The position numbers were made by a program, and so were the translations under genes. Below, one piece after another: positions 1 to 10,663 of a stretch of 64,000 bases of DNA; the stretch's first letter is position 1, and every line of letters begins with the position of its first letter. Location: NCBI GenBank assembly GCA_037576195.1, contig CM075101.1, positions 39,184,001 through 39,248,000 on the forward strand, in the 5' to 3' direction. This DNA is from Phytoseiulus persimilis. Lineage: Eukaryota; Arthropoda; Arachnida; Mesostigmata; Phytoseiidae. The notes beneath the pieces were generated by a model. That model searched no databases. It saw nothing but the letters and a program-made list of their open reading frames with translations, and had not been told where the DNA came from.

Positions 1-421
1 TTACATCCCCACACGCGCACACGCCATGAGTGAGAGCGCTAAACAATATCTTCATAGAAGCTTCGCTCGCTCGAGTCCTCAAGGGACTCGATCACCTGTG
101 AATGAGTCGAGTCTGCTGTCTTCCAGACTGTCTCATTGCTCAGACGTCTGATCCTCAGCTGAATCACATCAGACTGCGACTGAAGTACGATACCTTGGAC
201 CATATCGGCAGGGGAAAAGAGAGGCGGGACAGATCAGCTGATGTCAAGAAGCTTCTCTGCTGCTCTTGAGACTGTCAGGAGAATCCCAAACATAACGAAG
301 CTCCTCTTCCGCTGCTGGAATCATTTGTTCTTTTGAGAATCGAAGTGCTGCATCGATCGATGTTTCGTGGAAATCCGATTGCCTCGGTCGGTCTCTTCAG
401 TGATGTGACTATGTGAGCTCC
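1..421. other. Upstream region and 5' UTR of cramped
   Basis: No coding sequence is recognised here. A pyrimidine-rich stretch ending in CAG at 400 could be the acceptor of a 5' UTR exon that leads into the first coding exon 22 bases later. If so, the true promoter lies further upstream, possibly outside the window. Confidence 0.4.
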
Positions 422-3400
422 ATGGAATCTTCAAACAAGAAGGAGGAGGAGAAAATAGGTACTCCTACAGCGCAACGGGTCAGCGGCCGATGCATCAAAA
501 GACCTCGCAAAGATGATGACACAAACAACAGTCCCAAAGTGAGTTTTCGATTGTTCAACGAGCTCCGTGCTCAGTCAGCCGTCTTCTCTGAATGAGTTCG
601 TGGTGATTCCTGACGGAACAGCTCTAGATATCATTGCTCGCCAGAATCAGTGGCGTCTCTGAGAGCATGGCGTCGGATGTCCTTTAAGATGCAATGGTGA
701 ATTACTTAATGAACTCGCTCATTGCTCTGTCTCATCAAATCACCACACAATATAGGTAGGAGTCAGATATGTCTGAGGAGGTGTTTGGAAGGGTCAATAG
801 CTCAACAGATTCGCGAAACAACTACGCAGTTCGGAAGCATCGAATGTTCTCAACCTCACCAGCCGTACAAGATCATTGATCTCACTTTGCAATGGCGCCT
901 TTCGCGGGCCGCCAAAAAGCACAGGTCCTCGTTCGGACTCCGAATGGGCGTTTCATATGCCAAATCTCGACAATATTTTGTTTGAAATGCCCGTGCCGAA
1001 GTCAAGCTCAAACTATCTAGAATCTCTGCGATGCTCTCCCGAAGATGTGCAACGGGCGATAGTATTGTCAAGCTCATGGAACGGATCTGTTAACAAGTAA
1101 TATCAGTCATGACCGTAATGAATGCTGAATCATTTACAAGCGGATTATTGTTGCGATGAAGTTCGACATCTAGTCACCGATAAGGAAGTGAATGTCGTGC
1201 TACCAGATAACCTTAGTCACTGTTGCCACTCTCATTCGACAGCATTTCTGGTGTGCAACCTTTTCGCAGACTCCGATCCCATGCTGCGGGCAATGAGCTG
1301 CCTTTTTGATGATTCGTCAAGATATCTATCTCTCGGCAGAGAAGAGTACCCTATGTCGAAGTCCATCGAGAACTCGACTGGCACGAAGTCTGCAGTGGAG
1401 CATATAACTTGGGTTGTCCTCTCGTGGAGATACCCCAGCCGATTATGTGGCCTCCATTTGTTTTTCATAAACTGCTCGGCTTGCAGGTTTGTGTGCGGCG
1501 ACTGCAACATCATCAGCAACAACAACAGCAAGGGCAGCAACCTCAACAGCAGCATCATCAGCAGCAACAAGGACAACAACAAATCCAGCAGCAAAGCAAC
1601 CATCCACACCACCAAGATGGCTCAGTCACCAACCCTGTTTCGAGTCCCAAGTCGACGAATCCTGAGAAGACTCGTCGATCATGGGATCTGTGGACACACG
1701 AATCCAAAAACTGGTTCTTTGACGCACTCTGTGAATTCGGCAAAGATTTCGATGCCATCTATAACAGCATGGCCGCGAAAAGTCGCAAAAGTAAAACTCA
1801 AGGCGACATCGCATTCAAGAATAAAGATCAGGTCCGGTATTTCTATTACCGGACGTGGCACAAAGTCTCAAAGGCCTTGGGGGACCTCGGCGAAACGAAG
1901 AAGAGCGTGCAGGAGATATACGGTCTCGTCAACTACTCGGAGATGAGGAAAAAAATTGGTTTCAAAGCTTTGAACCCCACGAACGCACCTCGTCTATTGG
2001 AGCTTGTTCTGTCAGGTCAGACCACAATCAAAGTCAAAGGGAAAAACCTCCGAATCAAGACGCCGGTCTGTCGAGCACTGCGGATGGTCAACAACGTACC
2101 CGATAAGTACAATGATGGTCCCAAAGTCCCGACGCAAATCACTGTGGAAATGCGTCCAGTTGACAACGCAGCCTGGACTCATGTGCAATCGCTGGCGCAC
2201 AATCCGCGCGTGAAAGTTTCGTGTGGACCGCAGAGGAAACTCGCTTCTATCATCGACTTCATGGAGAACCGATGGCAGCCTGTTCACTTGCGGAAAAAAA
2301 ACTCCTTGCTCGCAGCTCTTGAGGGTCTAGAAACTCCTCAGGAACTGAAGAACTCCATCTTCCAGTACGCTTCCCCACAAAAACTCCAAATTCGGGTGTT
2401 CCCGAATCAGTTTCTCAAGCCCATAGAGGTCACTCTCGCAGATACGTACAGTAGCACGGACGTGTGCCTGAGCTCATATTTGAAGCGCCTCGAAGCGAAG
2501 ACTGAGGATGTCAAGAAAACTGCTCCCGAGGCGAAATCATCATCAGCGAAAGATCCGAATGAACAGCAGCAGCCGCTCGTTCATCCCCCACAGCACTCAT
2601 CAGTGAAGATCGACATGACTGAGACAATGACGACGACTCCAACAGTTTTCCTCCCTGCACCCCATAGCAACGTGAACAGCCATGTGAATCAAAGCGCCGC
2701 GATTACAAGTTGTATCAACAACCATGCAAACAACAACAACAGTCTCATTATCATGAATCCACCCACTTCGAACAACCCGGTTTCAGGCGCCCAGAACAAA
2801 GCCAAATGTGATACTCAGCCCAAGAAAGAAGCTAACGAGCATGGGTTTTTCGCCGGTTTCGGTAAAATCTCCGAAATCAGCGTAACTGCATCCCTTGTCG
2901 ATGAAGAAGCCTGCGATGGTCTTCAGGGTACGAATCATCAAACTCAGCCGGTACTGACGCCATCGACAAATGACGACAAGGCAGACAAAGAGGGACCCGT
3001 GGGACCTGGTTACACCTCAGACTCTCTGACTACGATGACTGTGGGAGACTTCTACCTGAGGTTGGGCTGTCCCGAAACAATCGTGCTTTATTACACTTTT
3101 TTCGGGGATGAATATCCTGCACCGGAGAACCGAGCCAGGAGCGTCCTGGAGAAACTGGTGACCGTTCTGTCGGCGAGTGTCTGTGATAAGAAACCAGCTC
3201 AACCAAAATTGCCCGTTGCAGCCGCGGCAGTACCGTCGAGCTCTGCGCTGCCTCCAAAACCCAAACGAGATAGGTTGGCGGACAGAGCGGTCAGAGATCA
3301 GGAGTTCGCTGTACCGCAAGGCATGGCCCCGAGAGTGATGAAGAAAGACGTTACCCTGGAGCAGACGATCAAGATTGATCTACCGTCCGGTAACCGCAGA

Positions 3401-4075
3401 CAACGCATGAAGCGAAAACCGATATCTGCAATGATGATCCAGAGAGCGGTACAGCCGAGGCTCGATCCCATACCCACGAGCGGTGTCGCGCCCCAGAGCG
3501 TGCCCAACGGAGTCGTGATTCGCAGCATAATGCCCAGCGCAGCCGTCGAGACTGCCGTTAGCCTTGCGGCTCCGGCGATCCCCGCACTCCCCGTGAATGC
3601 ACCACCCGACGCGGACTTCGCCTTGGTATCCACGGTGTCTCTGGAGGGGCTGATCGGTCAGCCGGAGGTCCCACCTTGCACGCAGGAGGTTATTCAAATG
3701 GAAACTCCTCAAACAGACGATCGTCTGGAAACTCCGAAAAAAGTGTTCAGTTTTAACGAGGAACCCATGCCATCGCCGTTGCCGTCGCTTGACTTCCCTC
3801 CACTGCTGGCGACACCAACGAAGCAATGGCTGAATGGAGACACTTCGAATCTCTCGCTCGGATCGCTTCTAAATGTTTTTGAATCGCCAATGAAATCACA
3901 ATCAGTCGTTCCAGATTCAAACTCAAATCTAGAATCAAAACTGCCAGACGTTGAAAGCCATTTACAATCTCTCATGAACGAGTCGAGTCTAGACTACATG
4001 ACAAAGTTCGCCGATTTAGCGGCTCAGATCGCTCGTCAACCCGCGGGTACGTCGGGAACGCCGGGGGAGATGTAA
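422..4075 (+). CDS. crm: Cramped-like chromatin protein (CRAMP1 family), two exons
   Basis: Two coding exons, 422-538 and 1487-4075, give 901 residues. The donor after SPK (GTGAGT) and the acceptor TTGCAG are both phase 0. Exon 1 is short and charged and carries KRPRKD, a motif I also recall near the N terminus of vertebrate CRAMP1, which supports joining it. Exon 2 opens with a glutamine-rich tract (about residues 45-75), then a SANT/Myb-type domain at about 102-172 (WDLWTHESKNWFFDALCEFG, then YFYYRTWHK), then the conserved Cramped block with KNLRIKTPVCRAL. The long tail is low in complexity except for a basic patch near KRKPISAMMIQRA and a C-terminal NESSLDYMTKFADLAAQIA motif. In Drosophila, Cramped is a nuclear protein linked to Polycomb silencing and histone gene expression. 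An ATG at 1424 or later could start a shorter form, but the phase match and KRPRKD favour the two-exon model. Family identity is secure; the exact start is less so. Confidence 0.9.
539..1486 (+). other. Intron 1 of cramped
   Basis: A 948-bp intron, much longer than most in the window. Short open frames exist on both strands, but none resembles a known protein and none has consistent splice phases. Confidence 0.7.
1505..1594 (+). repeat. CAG/CAA-rich tract encoding polyglutamine
   Basis: About 30 codons of mixed CAA and CAG with a few CAT, GGG and CCT interruptions at the start of cramped exon 2. The mixed codons make it less prone to slippage than a pure CAG run. Polyglutamine stretches are common in arthropod transcriptional regulators. 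Confidence 0.9.
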
Positions 4076-4368
4076 CTGTGGTGCATTGTGGACTTTTTTT
4101 TTACCGTGGCGGGATTCAGTGTATCCCGCATTGTATCTACGGGGCTGTAACGAAACTCTCATCTACTTAAAAACTGTATCTATTTAAACCTGATGTGAAC
4201 AAACATGAGTAAGATCTTCAGCCGCATTCGCCCACAACGGATGCATCCGGGCCATTCGCTGATTATATTTATAATTATAACAACAGGAGTGAGTTTGTTT
4301 GTTGGGCATCGCTGGTGTGTGTATATGTATGTTTCGCGGTATCGCTATCTACATCGAAAACGAACGAT

Positions 4369-4374
4369 AATAAA
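4369..4374 (+). promoter_or_regulatory. Poly(A) signal AATAAA of cramped
   Basis: Canonical hexamer 294 bases after the cramped stop, followed by a T run. It is the first AATAAA after the stop on this strand and sits about 110 bases from the poly(A) signal of the convergent gene. Confidence 0.65.
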
Positions 4375-4479
4375 GTTTTTTAACAGTTTCCATCGAGAGA
4401 CCCTTCCTTCATCCAAGGGTTCCGTCATCCAAGGTGACATGAGAACGCGGATTTCCAAATACGTACAACACTGAATGAG

Positions 4480-4485
4480 TTTAAT
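4480..4485 (-). promoter_or_regulatory. Poly(A) signal ATTAAA of the PDZD8-like gene
   Basis: The common variant hexamer on the minus strand, beginning 15 bases after the stop codon. The 3' UTR would be very short, with cleavage close to the end of cramped. Confidence 0.5.
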
Positions 4486-4499
4486 ACATTTGAAAGCAC

Positions 4500-6332
4500 T
4501 CAGATTCCAGAGTCATGGAGTACTTGTAATCTCATCACGATCTCGCCGTGAGTGAGTCTTACGTTGAAACCCGGGACGTTTCTGTAAGGACTAAGGTATT
4601 GCGGCAAAGAACTTGCTCTCATGTCGTCCGGGTGACCCAGCGGCAGACGGAGTACCATCTGTCCAGATGTCTCTTGACACCAACCCACACACGAGCTCAA
4701 GAGCATAGATCCGTATCCGACTAAATCGCTACCCTCCCAAATCCCGAAGCTTATATACATAGTTTCCCTGGGTATTGGAATACGAATGCTTTTGTCGATG
4801 CCTTTCCCGAGGTCGAGCTCCTCTGTTCTGATACTCTGGGAACCGTTCGCGATCGCGCTCGCTACAATCTCGTCCGGGGTTCCAAGAACGGCATCGAAGT
4901 TTCGGTTTCTCGTGCAGCGGCTTTGTGGGTAGGGGAAGATGTCGTTCACGTCCGATTTCGATAGCCATTCAACTGCAGGTACCATACTGTGACTTGAGCG
5001 CGACCATTTGAAACTGACTTCTCTCTGCACGCGCACGATGGCGCTGTGCTCAGCAGCATCCAGGAGTTCGACTGCATGCTGAGCACTTCCAACCCCGACC
5101 TGGTCAATCGAGAGAATCAGGTCTCCTTCGAGGAACAGTGCGTCCTCGGCCGCACTATCAGGGAGGATCGAGCGGACGATTACACTGGAGAAACAGATTT
5201 CCTCGGAAACGTCGACGTTGTTGGTCTCGGAGAGAATCAGACCGGGATAGAAAGAGCGTTTCCTCTTGATCTCCAGGGTAAAATACGCGATTGGAGTCAA
5301 GTTCACGAGATCCATGTGAATCCAAGGGGTGGGTTCGATTGTTGCGACCAGGAACATTTTCTTCTTCTGAGCGGAACGCAGCAATGTTTCAAATGTGAGG
5401 TCGAGATATGTATCCTCTTGATATACAGCTTCTTGTTTTTGCAGCATTCCCCACTCAAACGGGTACACTCTGTCGTTCATAATGTAGAGCGGCTGGATGA
5501 GTTTCGAGCGGATACTGATTGTTATGGCGATATCCACGATCCAGCTCAACAGCTTAGAATTGACTTCGTGGTTACTTGGCGTGAAAACTTTTTTCCGAAT
5601 GAACCACCGAGGCATATTCCTCAAACTCATGCGAATATGAGGGTACGGTTGCGAGGATAGAGTCAACAAAAGGTCGGCGGTCACTTTTTCCACGATTACC
5701 TCAAACTTGATCTTAGTTTCGAGGCCGATATACTTTTCAACGAATGGCAGACTCAGGCGCACCAGTGACGATGTCGACCCCAGATACTCGACTGCTGCTG
5801 CTATAGAAAGGTCGTCATCGGGTATTCGCTTGATCGAAAGAATTTTAGGGACGTGCGTACCCATCGAGAAGTGTATCAGCCGTACATCGACGTACCCGTT
5901 GGAATAGTGGTTGATACCCCGACAAAGTTCTTTCTTCAGGTAGGATATCAATATCTGCTTCAGGATAGTCCGATTCAGTTCAACATAAGCTAGCGCCAGC
6001 TGTGATAATGCCTCACACGCACAAGTTCTCTGCGGCCTCTCTATATGATGTAAGCATAAATCGGGGCCGTTTTGTTTGGTCAAGCCCGTAGTACCTTGAT
6101 GACGAGTGACATCTTGCAACACATACCAGAAAATGATCTGCAATACCATAATTCGAAATCTCGTGAGGTCATCATCGATCGCGGTTCAAGTGTTTCTCGC
6201 GAGGGCGAGTTTAGCTGTCACGGAGCATCCAAGATGATCCCGCCACTGTCATGAGAACATTTGGTTCGGAAAACTTGCGTGGAGTTTCCTTACGGTGAAA
6301 ACGCCGACCACAAAAGCGAATAAAGAGAACAT
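4500..6332 (-). CDS. SMP/PDZ/C2 lipid-transfer protein, PDZD8-like, two exons
   Basis: Exons 6294-6332 and 4500-6137 (minus strand) join in phase 0 across a 156-bp intron to give 558 residues. The 13-codon first exon and the first codons of exon 2 together make one hydrophobic helix (MFSLFAFVVGVFT then IIFWYVLQ), an N-terminal membrane anchor. An SMP-type lipid-binding domain follows at about 54-234, with the usual RMSLRNMPRWF-like beta segment. Next are a PDZ domain at about 309-386 (LEGDLILSIDQVGVGSAQHA) and a C2-like region at about 470-550. This order matches PDZD8, an ER protein that moves lipids at ER contacts with mitochondria and late endosomes. Unlike vertebrate PDZD8 (about 1150 residues), it ends after the C2-like region, with no C1 finger or coiled coil. 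A TMEM24-like SMP protein is the alternative, but the PDZ favours PDZD8. Confidence 0.8.
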
Positions 6333-6853
6333 GGTATGTTTTCACAATTTCGCCGCGGCACTTGGATGAATCATAGAAAGTAAAGAAACCATCGTTTCGG
6401 TTGGTTCCACCCGAGACTCTCAATCTCTGCTTCTTTATCGTCATCCTTGGGCGAATGGTATGATCTTCGTGAAATTATTTGATGAAATAATCTCTTCCTG
6501 TGAAGAAGCCGAAAAGTTGCCTCAGCTGGCCTTCGGATCCGATTCGCCGTCGATCGATAAGGATGAGACATTGGTCGGCGCTATCAAAGAGTCCGGCGAC
6601 TTGTACTTGTTCAAATCCAGTTTTACTGGCTCATCGCGATGCCTCGGATATGGTTAGACTGCCAATCGCATCCGTCGATGCGTTGACGGCATTTTTCCCG
6701 CCTTGTCAGATTTGAACTCAAACTCGAGCGCGCATCATAAGCTTCTGCTACACGCTTGTTTATTTACGTTGGTCGCTCGGTAAAGTGCCGCATCACTCCA
6801 GGACTGAAGGAAACATTAGGTTTTGGGAGAAAAGAACACGATTTCATCTCAAA
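6333..6853. other. Divergent promoter region, PDZD8-like and proteasome beta-6 genes
   Basis: 521 bp separate two head-to-head start codons, so the genes probably share or abut promoters and short 5' UTRs. A 66-codon frame on the plus strand (6460-6657) lacks homology or splice support. I recognise no TATA box by eye. Confidence 0.55.
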
Positions 6854-8269
6854 ATGATGAGCCATGTGCCCGAAGCGCCTGCTCCCGTTTGTGGAGCTCC
6901 CCTGATACAACGTGGGTTTGATCCGTACAGAGACAACGCAGGGTAGGTGCATCAGACTGGTTCGAAATCCAGATTAGAGCTCCGAGTTGTCAATCCGGCA
7001 CAGATACGGCCGAGTACATTCGGGGGCTGAGGGCCGGTGTCCCCAGTAGCCTAGACGAACGTCATCCGAGGCTGCCTCGAGCGCGGATGTGCTCAAATTA
7101 TGCCCATCTATTTCAGGACCACAATCGCGATCGCCGGTGAAGATTTCTCCATCATTGGATCAGACACTCGTCTTTCGCTGGGCTTCAGCATTCTGTCGAG
7201 GAATCAATCCAAACTCTTCAAACTGTAAGCTGATCAAGCGCGGTCTCCGATACGGAAAACAATGGGACGCGCTCGAAAATCCTTTTTATACCATTGATAC
7301 TATAGAGGATACCTTGGAGAAAGTCTAGTGAAGTCTTCACATGATTTCTTTGTTCCTCAGGGCGGGAGGTTTGCGCTGCTTCAATCGCTGTGTCACCGTA
7401 GATAACCTCTGCTCCCTTGATTCCAGGACTGACAAGACTGTGATAGCCTCATCCGGCTGCTGGGCGGATTGTATCTCCTTCAACAAATTCCTCGAAGTTC
7501 GACTCAGAATGTACGGCTTCGAGCACAACCAGCCCATGAGCACGTCAGCCATCGCCCAGTGCTGTTCCTCAATGCTCTACGGAAGGTCAGCGTCCCCTCT
7601 GAACTCGATACTGGAATCTAGTGGGAAGCGATCGAAGAATGTCTGGGGATGGACATACTGAGAGAACTCATCTCCATTTGATACGATGATAACTGGATCT
7701 GGGACTGGAAACACCATGCTTGGATATTTCCGGAATGAGGTTGCCGGCAAAGTTTGTATCATCGTACAAATTTTCCTCCACGTTTCAGACGTTTCTTCCC
7801 TTATTTCGTGTGGAACATCGTTGCTGGACTCGACGAGGAAGGCAAAGGGGCGGTATTTACTTATGACCCGGTTGGCTCCCTCGAACGGAGACCGTACGCA
7901 TCTGCTGGAAATTCTTCAGCTCTCATCCTGCCGTTCCTCGACAGCATTGTGAGTACACTTGCACGGACGAGAGTTTTGGCGAGATCGTTCCCCAAACACT
8001 CTGAATGACGTTCCGGTTAGGCTAATGCGCAACTATTCGCCGGGAATGATTGATCGGCTGATTTCAATGATTTTCGTTACTAGGTCGGGAAAAAGAATCA
8101 GGTCAATCCAGACATGACGCCCATATCGAAGGAGAAGGCCATAACATTGATTAAAGACGTCTTCATCTCGGCGGCGGAGAGAGACATCACGTGTGGAGAT
8201 GGTGCTCACATCATCGTCATCACGAAAGATGGCGTAGAGGAGATCAATGTCGAATTGCGAAAAGATTAA
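6854..8269 (+). CDS. PSMB1: Proteasome subunit beta type-1 (20S beta-6), five exons
   Basis: Exons 6854-6942, 7117-7224, 7427-7585, 7789-7948 and 8084-8269 join with consistent phases into 233 residues, close to the usual 235-241. Family landmarks in order are [78 protein letters not shown] and the C-terminal [11 protein letters not shown]. Beta-6 is a structural, non-catalytic subunit of the two inner rings of the 20S core particle. It carries a short N-terminal extension, visible here as the first 28 or so residues, and lacks an active-site threonine nucleophile. The start is the first of two adjacent ATG codons; the second (6857) would shorten it by one residue. Introns are 135-203 bp. This is the best-supported gene model in the window. 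Confidence 0.96.
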
Positions 8270-8281
8270 AGCTTATTTGGG

Positions 8282-8287
8282 AATAAA
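8282..8287 (+). promoter_or_regulatory. Poly(A) signal AATAAA of PSMB1
   Basis: Canonical hexamer beginning 13 bases after the stop codon, implying a very short 3' UTR. Confidence 0.7.
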
Positions 8288-8811
8288 TGTCAGATGTTTC
8301 TATTCCGTGCGAGCCTAGTTCGTACTTTCTTCACCGGGATCAACGCACATATGTTGCAGCATTCAACAGGCTCGCGGCGTCCATGAAGAGATATGGCGAG
8401 AAGCGACACGAAAAACTGGTATTTCGGCATGCTCCTCCGAAACTAGGAGAGTCCATTCAGCCTAAACACGAGCATCCGGTCCCGAGAGCTTGGTCTGAGC
8501 GGATTCTTGCGTGGGACTCGAGCATTGCTCCAACAGAAGCCCACAACCGCTGTTCTTCTCCATCAACGAATTGATATTTGGGATCTTCCTACCTTGGTGT
8601 TCGGTTGTAGGATATCACTGTCGCGTGATATATGTGCATAGAGATAGCGGATGTTCTGTCGCTTAGACCGTTCGATTCGACGAGAATACTTGGAAGTTGC
8701 TGAGAAAACTTTCCTGTGACGACGTCGACGATCTTGGGAGTCAGCTTCAAGAGTCAACGTGATAGTTTCCAAGAACATTTTTTATGCGGTTTTGGCTAAA
8801 AACAGGATTTC
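8288..8811. other. Intergenic, between convergent PSMB1 and serine protease genes
   Basis: About 520 bp between two convergent poly(A) signals. A 95-codon plus-strand frame starts inside the PSMB1 poly(A) signal (8287-8574). It has no recognisable family and I do not call it. Confidence 0.5.
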
Positions 8812-8817
8812 TTTATT
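8812..8817 (-). promoter_or_regulatory. Poly(A) signal AATAAA of the serine protease gene
   Basis: Minus-strand AATAAA 109 bases past the protease stop codon. Confidence 0.65.
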
Positions 8818-8831
8818 AGGGACGGATATTT

Positions 8832-8843
8832 GGGGGGGGGGGG
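8832..8843 (+). repeat. Homopolymer run of 12 G
   Basis: Twelve consecutive G (C on the transcribed minus strand) inside the protease 3' UTR. It is likely length-variable and error-prone in sequencing. Confidence 0.9.
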
Positions 8844-8925
8844 TTCTCGCAGGTTAATGTTAATGTGGGCCATCCATACTGCGGAGGTTCTGCGGCACGT
8901 CGGAATCTTTTCTTTCGTTCGCATG

Positions 8926-10663
8926 TTAGCGGCTGATAATTTGATCGATCCAAGTTCTGAATGCGGCGACTCTTGTGAAGACAGGAGGACGATATTGGGA
9001 TCCGCACTCATATCCAAAGCTCGAAATGCCAGTCAGGAAATATTTGCCATTGTCTTCACAGGCCAAAGGTCCGCCAGAGTCTCCGGGACACACCCCGAAG
9101 CCGTTCTTGTCTGTCCTGCCAGCGCATATTTTCGTGTCGATAGCTTCCATGGTCATCAAATCCTCGTAGTTTCCCATACAGATGCCACTGGAAAGATATA
9201 TTCTCACGAAGCCAGAACTTCCTGACGGGGTTTCTATCTCCACTATCCCATCTCTCTAGACTTGAAGATTCGTCAAGTTATCTTACAGAGGCACAACTGG
9301 TAGATCGACTTTGAGAAGAACGGGCGAACTCGGTAGGAAATCCTTGGGACTAGTTTGGCCCCAACCGATCGCAGTACAAACGGCGTCGTTGAAGCTGTGC
9401 ATGTCAGCGGTTCCCGGCAGACAAATGGGAAGGACATATTCCGAGTTGAATGTCAGAGGTCTGTCCAGCTCGATGAGAGCTATGTCGTTCTGGAATTTTC
9501 CATGCACAGAAACGAAATCACTCCGGATTTCCTATTACGATTCCGAGAAGCAGAATAAGAACAGGGATTGCAATGAGACGCTTCCGACGAAAAACCTCAC
9601 GCTCACGTCGAGTGACGCAACAGACATACCTGAACACCGCGAATATTCCAGGCATCATGAATCAGCAAGCGCGACACATTCCGCGTTTGCGTGAAAGGGG
9701 TTTTCCTATCCCAAAAGTGAGCCCCGGCCACCAACTGAAATCAATCCGACGATTCCAGATGCTTCTTCACCCTCCCGAATTTCTATTCTCATGATAAAAG
9801 TTCTTAGTCGCGACAGCATCCATGGATTCTGTACTTCGAAGAAAAAATAATGTCGCCGTGCTTGGTCACTTCGCGGAGGGAAAGACCTTCACAAGCAAAT
9901 GATTGATAAATACGTTGTGCAATGTCGCCGGAAGGAAACAGAACTTGCATTCAATATTCTCAACGGAACGTTTTCCGATCTGCCACTTTCTCTAGATGAA
10001 GGGACTGAGTCAATTCCGAATCTAATGAAGGCTGTCAGAAAACAGACATTCTCGCGGAGTCACGAGCCGCGGAGTTCCTCGTAGCCCCTACAAGTCGAAA
10101 TCAGGGTCACAAGAACTAGATTCGTGACCAAGTTCAGAGGAAGAACCTCAGGTAGCGATACACACCTTCAGATCTCCTGGCTCTCGAGATACGAGGCAGT
10201 GCGCAGCGGTGAGAACCCATTTTTCGTTGACGATTGATCCTCCACATTTGTGTTGCCACTTTCCCAGGATCTTCACCTACATGATGTCTACAGGTGTCGA
10301 TACTTTCGAGCGATATTCATCAATTCACTAGCGATGCACTAGGTATAAATGATTGATGGATTATTGTTTCTTGTAAGTACGGGCCTCAATGATGCCAGGA
10401 GAAGTGTTTCGTCGACGGGGGAGGAACCGGTTCAGAGAGTCGCTCTTGGGATACTCCTTGTCAAAATGAGCGGCAATGATAAGGTTGTTCGCACAGCGTG
10501 AAGTCGTTCTTACCTGCAATGAAACCACCCATGGGAATTCGTTGGGCTTGGCTACATTTCCACCGAGGATGTATTTTGAGAGACGATTCGTGTTCCGGCG
10601 GCCGCACTCTCCGCTAGAAGTAACAGCGAGCAAACTCCCCAGAAGTATTGTTGTCAAGTTCAT
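8926..10663 (-). CDS. Secreted S1-family (chymotrypsin-fold) serine protease, five exons
   Basis: Minus-strand exons 10514-10663, 10164-10276, 9835-9886, 9287-9531 and 8926-9187 give 273 residues. A signal peptide ([18 protein letters not shown]) precedes a short pro-segment with one Cys and the mature N terminus [14 protein letters not shown]. The triad is complete: His in VLTAAHC, Asp in NDIALIEL (44 residues after the AAHC Cys, the canonical spacing), Ser in GDSGGP. By alignment to trypsin by eye, pocket residue 189 is Gly rather than Asp, 216 is Gly and 226 is Pro, so trypsin-like Arg/Lys cleavage is unlikely and a small or shallow P1 pocket is expected. The residue before ILGG is Tyr, not Arg or Lys. 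The exon 2/3 junction is least certain: it needs a donor at GGT|GTGTAT two bases past a more typical AAG|GTGTGT. Substrate unknown; digestive or haemolymph roles are both possible. Confidence 0.88.

Noticed and set aside
722..1408. Several 70-90 codon frames inside the cramped intron
   Set aside because: They overlap each other in different frames, have no homology I recognise, and the exon 1 to exon 2 junction skips them with matching phase.
5046..5660. 204-codon plus-strand frame
   Set aside because: Antisense shadow of the PDZD8-like coding exon.
6957..6970. tRNA B-box-like GGTTCGAAATCC
   Set aside because: One base longer than the consensus, with no A box or acceptor stem around it; it lies in intron 1 of PSMB1.
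8287..8574. 95-codon plus-strand frame after PSMB1
   Set aside because: It starts within the PSMB1 poly(A) signal and has no recognisable family or splice support; this length is expected by chance.
9254..9286. A 33-bp intron in the serine protease joining PVVPL to DGIVEIETP
   Set aside because: Too short to be a normal intron. A 99-bp intron ending at the TCTTTCCAG acceptor (9188) keeps the phase and gives the expected spacing to the ICAG motif.
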